Part shown: one piece after another, positions 1 to 12,299 of the stretch | Layout of the letters: every line of letters starts with the position of its first letter | Numbering within the stretch: position 1 is the first letter of the stretch | Assembly (NCBI GenBank): GCA_029224185.1 | Contig: CM055205.1 | Span: 7,627,688 to 7,691,687, forward strand | DNA from: Karalla daura | Lineage: Eukaryota > Chordata > Actinopteri > Chaetodontiformes > Leiognathidae | Length of the DNA stretch: 64,000 nt | Direction of reading: 5' to 3' | The notes under the pieces: generated by a model | Databases searched by the model: none | The model's input: only the letters and a program-made list of their open reading frames with translations | What the model was told of the DNA's origin: nothing | Translations under genes and position numbers: made by a program

Positions 1-3000
1 TTCGGGAGGAATCTAATGGTTTATTGAGCCAGGCCTCAGAGAAACATTGATCATCACATCAAGGAGCTATATCCACACCGGCACACAGACACCAGCGCAC
101 GTATTTGCCTTCTATGCACACATGCTCTGAGATGCAGACGAAGACTGACCCGAGAGCTCACACATACGCAGACCAGTGAATCGGGAGGCAAAGAGTTTGT
201 AATTGACACAAGTTTCTTTGCCAGCAGTCCAACCGCTGTCATTATCTGCTCATTGAATTGCATCCAGGGAAATTGCAAAGGCTGTAAAGGATAAGTACAT
301 CTTTTCAGCAGCTGTTCTTAGATGAAGATTCTGCCCGCAAAAAGAAAAAGTTAATTGTATCGCACAGGGTTATTTTCCTCCTCCGAAATTATTAATTTAA
401 TTCACCCAGTCTCATTAAATTGCACGCTCACCCAACTGACTCTATTGTGTGTCTCTACGATGAGAGAGATTGTACTTAAAGGTGTAACATTTCAAAGACA
501 GATCACCCCATTCACATCGCTGCATTTACGTAAAAGTGTATCCTTGTTAGTTCCATTGACGAAACAATTTTGGTTCATAAACGTAGAAGAGTGTCATAAG
601 ATTATTCTCACCTCGAAACCATTCAGAGAAACCAACATTGTCCAGATATTCACAGTCTTGTTAGCCTCTGGATAAAAGAAGTGTTCAGCCACTTTTCAGT
701 ATTTTTGAGGTATTTTTTATGAGCCTACGGCTTTCATAATATCCAGTTTGTGAAAAAGCGTCAGTTCTGGCTTGAACGGCTTTGTGTTAAATACCGTGAG
801 TAGAGCGAGTGCATGGAGCCATGGAGATCACCTAATGGAGGCCAGGATGCTTGAGGCCGTGTCATGACTTTATTGACTACAGATTATTATTGTTCAGACT
901 GAACATCAAGGCGAAAAGGCAACTCTCAAGACTGCTTTCACCTTCAGGGTGAATGGCGAATAGTGAATAGAAATTCATGCCCTGAACTTAGCTGTACATT
1001 AACTGACTGCCAGCGTGTATTATGGGTGACACCTTTGAATATAACATACATGATGTGGAGAGAATGGCAACATCTATGCACCTATTCAAAGTTTGCAGCA
1101 ATACTTCACACTGCTTCCACACCTCTCCGCCTCAGCTGGAGCGGCTTGTTACGGTAAACTTTGAGTATGGATTTTACCTCTCATCGCTACGCGTTCTGTC
1201 TAAATGATGACCTGGCATAGATCTGGCTCAGTCCCTCGTGAGCTAATTAGGCAACCAGCGTTTTTGGCAACACGATAAAAGCCCGGTTATTGTGTGGAAG
1301 CCATCTTGTCAGGTTGTCGGGCTTTGCCAAAATGCGAGGAGAGTTATGGTGAAGCATTTTGAGATGATTGGTGTTAAGTGCCCATCTCAAACCAGTGGTG
1401 CAGAATAGACCCGGCCTAAATGCTTTTCCCCGCTGTGATGTGCAGAGGTGAAGCATGGCCCGCACCAAAAGCTGCTAGTTGCATGGCTTTTAAGGTACTC
1501 CTGTCTAAACACAGCCTGACCTTCACTAAGAGTTTTAGCTCTGTGGCATCTCCAGGGTAAAAATCAATCAATCAAATCAAATCAAGGACACGTTGCATTA
1601 CTCGATTACAGTACGTGCTTTGGGTTAGACACATTCTGTTTTCCTCTGTGCCATGTAAACAATGCCTTTTTTTGTGACCAATTTAAAGTTGCTTCCTCAG
1701 ACCACAAAAGGAAGGAAAAAATGTTTTTAAATGACTAGTTGGGTGTCTGGTGCTGCACCGCAGGGAGTCCGGTCCAGACTCAAAGGAAATGTGCCTGGAA
1801 GTGAGACTATAGACTAATCCCCCACTGTTCTTATTATTGGCCTGTAGATGCTGAGAGTTGTGAGCAGGCCAGAGCAGTGGGTGCTTGATTTTTACCGCTT
1901 GCACTGTTGCATACAGTATTTCGCCTGCTCTGTGTCGTGGACCACTGCAAAGCCACAAAGAGCCAGTGTTTTCACCACAAATGGAGGAAGTGTCACTACC
2001 TTAATCTCACTTTCCAAGCTTTTTTATTTTAAAACAGTAGCTTAGACTAGTTTCACAAACTTATTCATAGCTGTTTTCAAATGGGTCGCATTAGTTCCTG
2101 CCTGTCAATCGTTCTCTCCTCTAAGCTTTTGCTCACCATGATCCCCATTAATGGGCTTTTCGCTAGCATTTCAAATTTGATGCCTTTTAGTGTTTTTGCG
2201 GAGAAAGTCATCATTGTGTTCAAATGGCAGCTATCTCATCTTGACATTAATCTTTTTGTATTAAAAAATACACAGCGGTGTAAAATAATTCCATATTATC
2301 CTAGTTGCGACTGTGGGCCCGTCACAGTGTGAATTTGAGGAAAGTCGCCTGAAATCTCAGCACGGGTGACAGCTGCTTGACAGCTCGCCGGCAACTTCCT
2401 AACAGTGGGGGATTGTTTGAGGGAGGGAAAATATTCAATAGCAATATATGGATCCGTTTTTTTTCTGTTGTGGGAAACAAGCCAAAAAAGTGCATTATTT
2501 TTTTTTCCAAACTGTTACTTCCAAGACTAAAACACGAACCCCTCGATCTCAAGTTCTTCAAGTCGCTTCCAAGTTGTGAAATAGTTGTGATGCGTATTTG
2601 TTGATTAAAACATTGTGATGGGTGTTTTAGTTGCAGAAGTGGGCAGCCATTGCTATTTTTGCATCCACACTTTTTTTTTTTTAACCCTCATTTTGATATT
2701 TCTGATGACGGTACCAAAAAGAGGATATTTTTAAATCGGCTGTTCCTCACCAGTTTGTCTTTGCACATGGCACTCAGCTGCAGTCTCTAAATGCACCGGG
2801 CAGAGGTGATCCATCACGCTGAACCAGGACCTGCCAGTCTCCTAACAGGGTGCTGATGTGGGGTTGAAAAAGCCTAACGTTTTGGTCACAGGCGCCTTAA
2901 CTTCTCATACCAGCTTGTCTGATTTCTGCCTGATCCTCTCCCCAAAAATGACCTCATAGACACCGCAGAAAGGAATCCACAGTGATGCGTGACACTAAAA

Positions 3001-3743
3001 CAAGAGGAAACAAACAGCAGCTCTATTCTGGGCCTGTTTTGTTCCCCCCGTGATCACAACGTACGGTATGAAAGTATCGGGACGACTGTCAAGTCTAATA
3101 ACCTTAAGCACACAGATAGTGAATGAAAACGAGGGGAGAAAAACATTGTTGTCATGTCAGATGAAAGGACGCAATAGTGTTTTAAAAATGTAAGACAAAC
3201 AGATTAATGCCATTACAAAACTAAATAGTTTTTTTTGTCCATTTCAAGCACTGCATATGACTTGTGGTATACATTTCCATGAATGTAATGGACTGGAAAT
3301 GTTTCAGGAGACATGTTCTCCCCAGGTCTATAAAAAGATTTGGTCAAAGTGTTGAATAAATCAAAATGACAAGCAACAGACTGGGAAGTTGACAGCGACC
3401 GAGACCTTTTATAGATCTAAGTGGCCCACATATCTGTTTGTTACCGAGCTCATTCGCCTGTTCCATTCCACTGCCACAGTGCTTATAAACCTTATATCTT
3501 TTATGGGGAAATGTCTCCAAATCTGTTTCTGAAAATCATTTTTCAGCTGCATTTAATGGAAATCCATGCACATGTTTCTTATTCTATGCTTTATTTTCAA
3601 GGGTTTCAGCATCTATTATGTTCTGACATAAAACTTGGTTCATCTTTTATAAAAGTTACTGCTGACGGAGGTGTAAAACCTCCAAACCCCTTGAATCATC
3701 GCTTGCCGGCTATGCCTCCTCCTATTCTCTGTCTCCCTCTCTC

Positions 3744-3746
3744 TTC

Positions 3747-3778
<32 letters not shown>
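3744..3778. repeat. (CT)n microsatellite
   Basis: A nearly pure CT run inside a longer pyrimidine-rich stretch. It produces a meaningless Ser-Leu frame on the + strand. Confidence 0.9.
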
Positions 3779-3988
3779 CTGTCTTTCACTCCCCCTCTCC
3801 AATCCTCCAGTATGCAGTGTCATCTGTCTCACTAAAAACTCTGAAGGCATGGGAGCATTGCCCCGCTTTCTGCTTTTTACCCACAACTCGCTTCTTTTTC
3901 TCCCATCTCACATCGTCCGTCTCGTGCTCCGTGTACCTGGATTCTGCTGTAATTGCTTATCTAGGGAGAAATAAAGGCCTGGTAAATG

Positions 3989-4087
3989 GTTGTGTGTGTG
4001 TGTGTGTGTGTGAAGGGGGGGTGGGGGCGGGGGAGGGCGAAGAGTGGCTGCATTCTGGTTTCTGTTTTGCAAGCAGGCCTCTGTACC

Positions 4088-4121
<34 letters not shown>

Positions 4122-4161
4122 TGTTTTAGTGAGTGTGTGCATGTGTGTGTGTGTGTGTGTT
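3989..4161. repeat. Cluster of three (GT)n microsatellites
   Basis: Three GT runs (about 3989-4012, 4090-4120 and 4138-4160) are separated by G-rich and mixed sequence. All long open frames here are Cys-Val or Thr-His translations of the repeat. Confidence 0.9.
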
Positions 4162-4439
4162 TGATTAATGCAGATAGTTCTACAGATGGCCCATAAAAGC
4201 AGCAGCTTGTAATGAAGCATCTGAGACTGAAATCATAGTTATGGTAAACTGGGGAGAGGCAGAGATAAGGGTAGAGAGTCAGAGATGGATAGATAAAGCG
4301 AGGGAGTAGAGAGCAGGAAGGAGTGAGCGTAAGAGAGAATAAATAAGAGCAGGCAGGCAGCAATAAAGCATGAAAAGGAGTGTGGTATAGCTGCTGGCTA
4401 CTGAATAAACTGGTGTAATGAAACTATGTGATGTTCACA

Positions 4440-4790
4440 ATAAACTAGGAGGGGGAAGAAAGGGAGAATGAGGGGATGAACAGAAGGGTGATATAGCAAG
4501 TTAGAGAGAGACAGACAGTGGAGGGTGGGAAAGAGAGAGAGAGAGGGAAGGAGCTGGCGTGCCATCAAAGTTTTCAGATGAGGAGGAAGGAGCGGGCGAT
4601 CGGGAGGGGTAGGGATGGGTGGAGTGTGGATAGACGGTGTGCAGAGAGTGGGGAGGGATTAGAAAATGGGATGGGGGAATGGGAAAAAAAAGGTGGTGCG
4701 CGGACACAGAAGGGGAGGAATAAAGATGAAAGAGCTGGTGGGGAAATAAAGGGGAGGAAGCTCTCTGGAAGAGATTCAGATAGGTTACAA
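4440..4790. repeat. Purine-rich (A/G) tract
   Basis: The + strand is mostly A and G over about 350 bases, with interruptions, and runs directly into the long (GT)n tract at 4810. Open frames on both strands here reflect composition and not coding. Confidence 0.7.
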
Positions 4791-4806
4791 ACATGAGCGC
4801 ACCAGA

Positions 4807-4809
<3 letters not shown>

Positions 4810-4892
<83 letters not shown>

Positions 4893-4923
4893 GTGCGTGT
4901 GTGTGTGTGTGTGTGTGCGTGTG
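4810..4923. repeat. Long (GT)n microsatellite
   Basis: About 114 bases of GT repeat with a few C interruptions toward the 3' end, the longest GT array in the window. It is likely polymorphic. Confidence 0.95.
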
Positions 4924-5094
4924 CTGTCAGGACTTAATGTGCGTCTGATAGCACGGTAAACAGCAAACATCCTGACACTGAGTTGGGCCACACTGACTAG
5001 CAGAATCGATAGGCCAGCGGGTCACAACACGGGGCCACCCTGACAGCCAATCAGAACACAGCTCAAGGGGGTCGCCACAGTGATGGATGACCCT

Positions 5095-5095
<1 letters not shown>

Positions 5096-5128
<33 letters not shown>
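5096..5128. repeat. (GT)n microsatellite
   Basis: A pure GT run of about 33 bases. Confidence 0.9.
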
Positions 5129-5131
<3 letters not shown>

Positions 5132-5496
5132 TACATTGTGTCCGAGTGTGTCTCGTCAGTGTGCATTTCAGTGTAACCGTGTGTCTGTGTGGAGATAAGG
5201 AGGATGGCGATGGGTGCGGGAGGGTCGGAGGGGGTGGGCTCTATACCAAAACGATTTTCCTCTCTCGCTTTTGTCGCCTGTGCTCCGAATATGGCACCCG
5301 CAAAATCTTAAATAAAAAAGCTATTACAGCACGAGAGCCTTTCTGTGTGTTCTCTCTGCACGAAAACTCAGTTAAGGGCAAAATTATTCCTGTTATCGGG
5401 TTAGTTTTGCTCTATATCTACTTTTAAATGAGCCAAAAGCTTTGGTCTAGTGGATCTCATCTCATTCGAGATGGATCTAATAAAAAGAATACAGAC

Positions 5497-5519
5497 TGTG
5501 TGTGTGTGCGTGCGTATGT

Positions 5520-5552
<33 letters not shown>
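5497..5552. repeat. (GT)n microsatellite, imperfect
   Basis: A GT run interrupted by several C and A substitutions in its first half and pure in the second. Confidence 0.85.
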
Positions 5553-5861
5553 GTCTCTTAGACATGCATAATGTCCACACAGTCCTCGAGCAGTTTGCAG
5601 AACTGTGGGCAGAGAGCTGGACTGGGAATATTTGAGAAGGTATGAAAATAAAGTCATCGAATAAATCAATCAAGCAACCAATCTAAGAATAAACCAACTG
5701 GCTCGTTTGCCGACCTCAGAAGTCTTCCTCGCCTGCAATCTGCCAGATAATTACACATTTTTTGCCGATGGCAGGGCTGAGATTCCCCTGCAACCGCACT
5801 CTTTTCATTCAGCTATTACCGAACATACTTCTGAAGTTTGAAGTGTGACATTTTTACCAAA

Positions 5862-6185
5862 AAAAAAAAAATCGCTCTACCTCCTTCTTTCGTTTGGGAG
5901 CATGCTGAGCATAATCTCCCTCTCTCCCTCTGTTGGTTTCTCAGTTTCTCTCCTCTCCACTTCCTCCCTTTTAACTTTTCCCATCCTCCCTGCTCTCCCC
6001 TCTCTGTCTGAGCCGTTTCACTCTGCTATCTATCATGTCGGCCATCCTCTGTCTTTATCTGTCTCTCATTTTACCCCCCCCACCCCTCTCTCTCTCTGCT
6101 CTCTCTGCACTTACCTCTCCCCCCTTACCCAATCTGACTGTCCCAGCACCCCCCCCTCCTCCTCTTCCTCCCCTGCTCCCTAAAC
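5862..6185. repeat. Pyrimidine-rich (C/T) tract
   Basis: About 320 bases dominated by C and T on the + strand, following a short A run. The long + strand frame across it is Ser/Pro/Leu only and is not a gene. Confidence 0.7.
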
Positions 6186-6321
6186 CCCTATCTGTCTGAA
6201 CAGTTTCATAGTTGTATCAATCAAGTTCAAACAATAAGAGTGGAGTTGGTCCCTGTTCTCCCATCTACTTCCTGGTTTATGGCTTGTAATACCCCTTCTC
6301 TGTCTCCCTCTCCATCTCTGC

Positions 6322-6324
<3 letters not shown>

Positions 6325-6373
<49 letters not shown>

Positions 6374-6428
6374 CGTGTGTGTGTGTGTTAGTTAGCCTGG
6401 TTCAAGTGTATGCGTGTGTGTGTGTGTA
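6325..6428. repeat. (GT)n microsatellite, compound
   Basis: A long GT run to about 6388 and a second shorter run to 6428. Confidence 0.9.
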
Positions 6429-6936
6429 TGTGTCATGGTTTATATGCACTCTTGTGCATATATCTTTGGCACACAACTATAAATGTATCGAGGGGGAATA
6501 ATGTGATTAACTATAAAACCTAGGGATATTGGCTGCCTCCCTTTCTCTCGGGTTCAGTTCGGGTTGTTTTGACAGGGAATGTGATCAACATTGTTTTTCT
6601 TTTACAACACTTGCCACTTGACTGTGCATAATATTGTAAATAATGTAAAGAAGCAAAAACTCAAGGACTATGCCAGATGTGTGCTCGGGGTAAGATTTTA
6701 GAGGAGCTTGTGACACAGTGTAAGTCCTTAAATTACATAATCATATGCAAATTTCAGTCATATCTGACCATAAAAGTGTTTTTATGGTGGCTGCAGGGTG
6801 GGAGCCGGAGTTGTCACTGCTCCAGAGTGCATACTGCGCCACTGTTTGAGTGGCGGGGGTTAAAATGCATGCCTGTCCATTTTCATGCAAATTATTCCTG
6901 GCTGAGGCTGAATCCTTGTGTCTGTTTGTTCTGCAG

Positions 6937-7134
6937 AGCTCCAGAGCTCATCCTGTGGGAACCCGGGCGTCCCACCCAAAGCCGTGCTGAGCAGCAGCGG
7001 GCGTTTCGCTGTGGGAGACAGCGTGCGCTACAGCTGCGTGCCTGGCTACGTCTTAGACGGCCACGCCACGCTCACCTGCATCACCAATGCCGGAAACACC
7101 GCCGTCTGGGACTTCCCCGCTCCGATTTGTCGAG
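6937..7134 (+). CDS. csmd3: csmd3 exon: Sushi (CCP) domain, the first after CUB1
   Basis: This internal exon of 198 nt encodes one complete Sushi/complement-control-protein module. The acceptor (ctgcag) ends at 6936 and the donor (gtactg) starts at 7135. Both borders are phase 1, so the module is an in-frame cassette. The reading begins (G)AG-CTC-CAG, giving ELQSSSCGNPGVPP. Counting that E as residue 1, the four Sushi cysteines are at 7, 34, 48 and 65 (expected pairs 7-48 and 34-65), with the conserved Trp at 58 in the WDFPAPIC segment. The last base joins the next exon (37185) to make Ala. In CSMD proteins such modules alternate with CUB domains in a very long extracellular region anchored by one C-terminal membrane segment, and CSMD proteins are linked to complement control and neuronal development. 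The CUB1 exon that should precede it is not visible in this window. The Sushi call is near certain. The paralogue (csmd3 rather than csmd1 or csmd2) rests on recalled sequence. Confidence 0.92.
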
Positions 7135-7335
7135 GTACTGATGAACCTGAAGCTGTCTCTGTGAGTGCGTGTGAAGGGTTTTCCTCTGAAGTGAAAATCC
7201 ACTGGGAAAGTGCCATCGAGTTCTGTGTGCGCTGCTCGCCTTAAAAATGAAGACAAATGAAGAAAAAATGTAAACGTATAGAGCTGTTTTGAAACCAGAT
7301 TCAGTTTCAGAAGAAAACCTTTCATTTGATTTGTC

Positions 7336-7386
7336 TGTGTGTGTGTGTGTGTGTGTGAGAGTGAGAGTGCAGAGTGCTTGCATATG

Positions 7387-7455
<69 letters not shown>
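7336..7455. repeat. (GT)n-(TA)n-(GT)n compound microsatellite 0.2 kb after the Sushi exon
   Basis: GT run 7336-7358, a GA-type spacer, a short TA run near 7387-7399, and a long GT run 7400-7455. It lies in the intron about 200 bases past the Sushi exon donor. Confidence 0.9.
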
Positions 7456-7457
<2 letters not shown>

Positions 7458-7619
7458 GGCAGGCAATCCAGGAATGCTTGTGTGTACAGTGTGTATCCAC
7501 AGTTTGTTTGTTTGTGTATGTGCATTTATGCTTTCCTTAATAATCACAAAGGTGCGTGTGGGTGAGGCAAATATGCAGAGTGTTCTGAATGCCATTGTTT
7601 ATTTCTGGATTCGGGGCTC

Positions 7620-8290
7620 GGTTTAGATGTGACTCTAGCGTTGGGCTCTGTGCAACACAGCTGCGTGTGTCCTGGGAAAGAACACAGTTTCACTCTGTGA
7701 GTTTGTACTGACATATGTCCCCCGTACCCTGTAGATGGATTGAGTGGTTGTGACACCTACGTCTGCATCATCATACCAGCGTGACAGGAACGTAATCTGA
7801 AATAAATCATATATGAGCCTCACACCAGTTGCATAATTCCAGACCTATATTAATTACATTAAAGCTTGTTACAGTTTAATCAAATGTATGCAGAGAAATC
7901 CCTGTTATGGAGAGGCTTGTTTGTGCAGTCATTCCCATGGAGACTCACGCCCACAGTCTTAAGATTTGCTCTGCCCTCAGCTGCTGACAGCTTATTGTTT
8001 TACTTTGCCACTCCATATGGTTGGGTCCCAGTGGCTCTCCTCGGCCCCCATTTGCACAAAAAAAGTGTAGAGTTATGCAAACCAACGAAATAAAAGAGCC
8101 AGAGAAAAGGAGAAGCTGTTTAAGAGAAAACAGTATCTCGCCGTGATGTCACAGAAACCCACCCGAATGAGCCAGATAGCAGCTGTATGACCCTTCAGAC
8201 AAAGTCCCAGGTTAGAAATAACTTGTTGAATCTTTTCCACTTCCAGACTGACCGGAGCTGGTTGATTGCCATAAATGAACAATAATAATT
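7620..8290. other. csmd3: Intron stretch with nothing recognisable
   Basis: Mixed-composition sequence with no repeat, exon or motif I can support on either strand. Confidence 0.6.
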
Positions 8291-8575
8291 TATAAAGACT
8301 TATATAGGCCTACATATAAATGTAGTCAAAATGTAATGGTGAAAGGACAACTGACAAGTCACATTCACCCATTCACACCCTGGCAGGGTCTGACCTACAC
8401 AGCCAGTCTGCTCAACCAGGAGCTTTAACCATTCACAGACACTCACTCACAGGGCAGTTTTAGGTTTGGTAACTATCCCAAGGGTACATTGATGCATACT
8501 TAGGCTGCAGGGGCTCGGACCAAACCCCTGACCTCCGAATAAGTGGATGACCATGCTGCCCTAGCTACAGACTCC
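8291..8575 (-). repeat. Teleost interspersed repeat (AAAGCGCTTTGAGTGG family), diverged, reversed
   Basis: In this orientation it runs from a degenerate tataaagacttatatagg start, through CATTCACCCATTCACACC, to GGCTGCAGGGGCTCGGAC and GTGGATGACC. These landmarks, in this order, are those I recall for a repeat found in many teleost genomes, and the same family occurs on the + strand at 33314. The family name cannot be confirmed here. A repeat-library search would settle it. Confidence 0.65.
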
Positions 8576-8579
8576 AATT

Positions 8580-10200
8580 ATAATCATATAGTTTTGCTTG
8601 ATTTTCGTTTTTCTGAGAGGAATTCAAACTTTTTTCCCTCCAAGGACTCTCATCACGGCGTAGTGACATCAAAGACCTGAACTTTCTCGAGCGGAGACGG
8701 TGATTTAGTTCAGATATTGAACTTTCCTGCCCCGCCCGAATGCATTCCAGGTTGTAGATCTGATAAGCAACACAGAGTCACTCATCCAGACTTCCCCTAA
8801 CACACAGGAGGAGGCACTTACACTCCTTAAAGGAGGCCTGAACATCTCCATTTCCCAACGGGGAACACAGTATTGAACTCTCTATTGGTGCATGCTAATT
8901 CTGTTCCTTAATAGATGTGATCAACATGAGAGGTACCAGCAGAGAATAAAGTAACAGAACATCAAATTGCTTGAAGTTAAAAAGAGATCCTGAACATCAT
9001 TTTAACATCTACCTCTGGGAGGAGACAGACATGGGAGATAGACTCAAAGTAAATATCAACAGCCATGATTTAGGCTGATACTCATGTGTAGACAGGACAA
9101 CACTACTCAGTCTAGGCCCAGTGCTCTCCAGTGGGATCTTTGCTTCTACACTGCAAGGCATTGTGGATGTTTGGATGTTCTCCATTTATCTATGTAGCTC
9201 ATCTAGCTGCTGAATACTGGCTGGTTATTATCGTTTCTGATGTATAGATGCCATAAAACAGCAGACGCCTGTGCTTACTAAGAGCAGCAGGGCATCAGAG
9301 ACACAAGCAGACAGATGCAGAGACACTTTCCCAAACACATATCTCAACTCTCAACTCCCAGCGCTGTCATAATATAGGGAAGAGGCAGCAGGTGTAAGTC
9401 AAAACAGTGGCAGTCTCACGTTAATTCAATATAAATTGTTCCTCTTGAGAAGGCTGATGTGCAATTTTATTTCTTTAAAGTGGAATGGAAAGGATTTCCC
9501 TGCTCAGTAGAACTGACACACATTCGACGCCTACTGAAACGTCTTCCATTACAATCATAATAGATGGCACGTGATGTTTCAGAGAAGAACTAGTTAAAAC
9601 TGCAGGGGGAGGGGGGAGTGCTAAAATCCAGTTTATGGGCTACGCTCCTTTAAATATTTATTTATCTCCAACAGTTGCCAATAAATCTTACATTACAAGA
9701 GGGAACAAAAAACAATGTGCTGAGTTGCTGAAAAGCATAACCTCGCCGTGCAGGGAACTGTAATTTGGGAGAGAGAAGAAAAAACCCAGCAAAGGTGAGG
9801 AGAGGGAGGGAGAGAAGAGGATGAAATGGCAACTTGTCAGTGTTGGATTAGGCATGTCTCTGTCACTCTGTCAGCCAGGCTAAGCAGAGCTAAGCTACCA
9901 ACACGTTCACACCAACTCAGATGCACACACGCACAATGTTTGCAACTATTCACAAGCACGTCCCACATGCACGCCAGCAAAGAACACAAAGAATCCAGTA
10001 TAAAAGTGTATGTACGTATCGTAAGACACACGTGCATACACACTCCTTTGTGCGTGGATGCATGTGCTGGCACCCGCAGGCGTTTATACAGTACCAACCA
10101 TAATAGCTGGTGATCAATTATTCAGCTTTGCAATCAAATGACTTGGAATGCAGAGCTTTTTGCAATATCACCACATGCTTCCTCTGTCTTTCTCATACTC
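8580..10200. other. csmd3: Intron stretch without recognisable features
   Basis: Unique-looking, AT-leaning intron sequence. Short frames at 9826-10113 contain TG/CA-rich words and do not resemble a protein. Confidence 0.55.
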
Positions 10201-10207
10201 CCACCTC

Positions 10208-10250
10208 CTCGCTCTCGCTCTCGCTCTCGCTCTCGCTCTCGCTCTCTCTG
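10208..10250. repeat. (CTCGCT)n hexanucleotide tandem repeat
   Basis: About six copies of a six-base unit CTCGCT followed by a short CT run. A CpG in each unit makes it distinct from the plain CT tracts elsewhere in the window. Confidence 0.9.
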
Positions 10251-10670
10251 TCTCTGAGTAATTTTAGTAGTTTATTCTTGCAATTACATAAATGTAAACA
10301 TGAGCACCTATCTACATATATAAGTGTGGACTGGGTTCACATTTAAAGGACACATCGTGCTCAGAATTGTACGAGTGTTGTTTTAAGTTGTATATGCAGA
10401 AACATCACCACACATTACAATATAATAGAACAGAGTACTGCAGATAAAATAGAAAGCCCTTATTGCCATTCAACAGGAACAAACGTAATGCCACATGAAC
10501 AGTGAAATTGCAGACAAAGACAGACTGGTTCTGCATTTGCATGACAAACAATATTTGTGCAAGACTGCAACGTATTGCAAATTGATAAAATATGCCCATT
10601 CATTATCTTAAATGCTTAGTACCTTAGTAAATGCTGTCACAGAGGCCTCCAGGTGGCCTTCTTCAGCACA

Positions 10671-10725
10671 CACACAGACACACACACATACACACACACT
10701 CACACACACACTCACACATACACCC
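10671..10725. repeat. (CA)n microsatellite, interrupted
   Basis: CA-rich tract with T interruptions. Confidence 0.85.
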
Positions 10726-12189
10726 AGTGGCACTCAGATAAGTCATTTTTTAGATGATATAAAAAGAGGAGTCATCAGACCAAGAATTCACAGTTCTGGA
10801 TCGAGAGACACTGGACAGGTGTTTATTGGAAACTTTCATTTCTCACATTACGAAGTCTTTGCTACCAGGGAGCAAGCAAATTGCAAATTAGACTCTTTTA
10901 TAACAGACATAAAAAAAACCCAAAATAAAGCAAAAAAAATTAGATTAGTTTTGGCTCAAGTGGTTTAGAGAGGCAGTAATATTGGGATGCAATTTGTTGC
11001 AGGTACTCAGTTTGTCTATTGGTTAACCATGTGCCAAGTGGTTAACAACCAGATGACTCCAAATCTGTGCCTGGGAGAGAACCTGATAGAACTGAGGTTT
11101 TTAATGCTGTTAATACTGCGCAATGAGCTTTGTATAATGCATGTATACAATGCATGCAGCTAGGATAAACACTTAACAGAGATCCACTTAACAGAGGTTT
11201 TGTTCTCTGTCAGTGAACTACCGTATATTTAAGATGTAGATGTTGGATGTGTAATTATGGCAAGGTAGCCAGTATCCATGGCAACACCTGATAAAGGAAG
11301 AACCATCCTCCATGGTCCGGTGAGGCGTGCATTGATAGATTTTAAAAACCTTAAATGGACTGGATAATGTGGGCGACACCTTGCTAAGACACTTCTATTG
11401 AGTGTTGTATGAAAAAGCCTCCCCCAGTTTTTGTGTTATAACTTATTTGGAAAAAAAAGACCAGAACCGCAGCACAACACATTACGGTTTGTAGAAACTT
11501 GAGTAAAGGTAGAAAAACAAGAAGTTGATCTCTGCTTACTAGACTCGACTCTCTTTCCAGAACACAATTATGTGAAACTTTGTATTTAGTCGGGTTTCTT
11601 TCATGCACCCTGAGAATACAGCTCAGTAGCCTTCATTTGTGGGGTGCAGCTGTTGTCGGTCTGACTGGTTGTTACGGCACATCCGAGGGAAAGTTACCGG
11701 ACATAATAAAACTGAGAACGACTGCACTAGACACAGATGGAGCTGCTGTTCTGGGCGCAGAGATTCACAATGTGCGTGTTTTACAAATAAGCTTGACTTG
11801 ACTCGGGTAACTGCAACAACTGCAGTGTCAACCTTGAAACACCATCTGAAACTGGGATTGTGCAAAAAAAAAACCAGCTCCAGTGCACCACACTATCAGA
11901 GGCAGCAGATAAAGCACATGTGCTCCAGAGAGATTCCACATAGACCCACAACTGCATTTGTGTGTCTTCATATGTGTGTGCGCGTGTGTGTGTGTGCTTC
12001 TACTAAGTTGGTGCAGAATTATTTACAGGACAAAAAAACACCCTTCAGCATCCCAGGCATCCATATTCACACACACACACAGGAGCACAGTTGGCCCTGA
12101 GAAAATTTCATCATGATCTCACAGATACAAAATATGCTTGTGAATATTCATGGTTTGTGTGGATGTGTAGAAGCGTGTGGGGTGGGGGT

Positions 12190-12297
12190 GGTCTGAGTGA
12201 AGGAGAGCAAAGACAGAGATGAGCAGAGACAAAGCGTCCGTGAAGGCACAGTGCACAAGAGGGGGGGGCGGGGGGGGGGTGTGGGCAGGAGAATGTG
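12190..12297. repeat. Purine/G-rich tract with long G runs
   Basis: G runs of eight (12261-12268) and ten (12270-12279) bases are flanked by further GGG runs, so the + strand has strong G-quadruplex potential. Confidence 0.75.
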
Positions 12298-12299
12298 TG

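Larger units (their letters stand above)
1..6936 (+). other. csmd3: csmd3 intron, 3' part, upstream of the Sushi exon
   Basis: This is the intron that ends at the acceptor before 6937. Its 5' end lies outside the window. From 1 to about 3720 I see only unique AT-leaning sequence with no supported exon, RNA gene or recognisable transposon. From 3720 to 6430 it is rich in simple repeats: CT and GT tracts, a purine tract near 4440-4790 and a pyrimidine tract near 5860-6185. From 6430 to 6920 it is again unremarkable. I searched for the end of the preceding CUB1 domain (a GFKVYYE-like reading) and did not find it. Confidence 0.75.

Noticed and set aside
3421..4363. Long open frames on both strands (up to 247 codons)
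   Set aside because: Much of the translation is Ser-Leu, Cys-Val and Thr-His runs from CT and GT repeats. No domain, and overlapping frames are equally open.
1..6936. Search for the CUB1 exon that should precede the Sushi exon
   Set aside because: No YGYP/CTW or GFKVYYE-like reading with splice sites was found, so that exon lies upstream of the window.
6677..7141. 154-codon frame overlapping the Sushi exon
   Set aside because: It is in a different frame from the Sushi reading, which has the correct cysteines, splice borders and phases.
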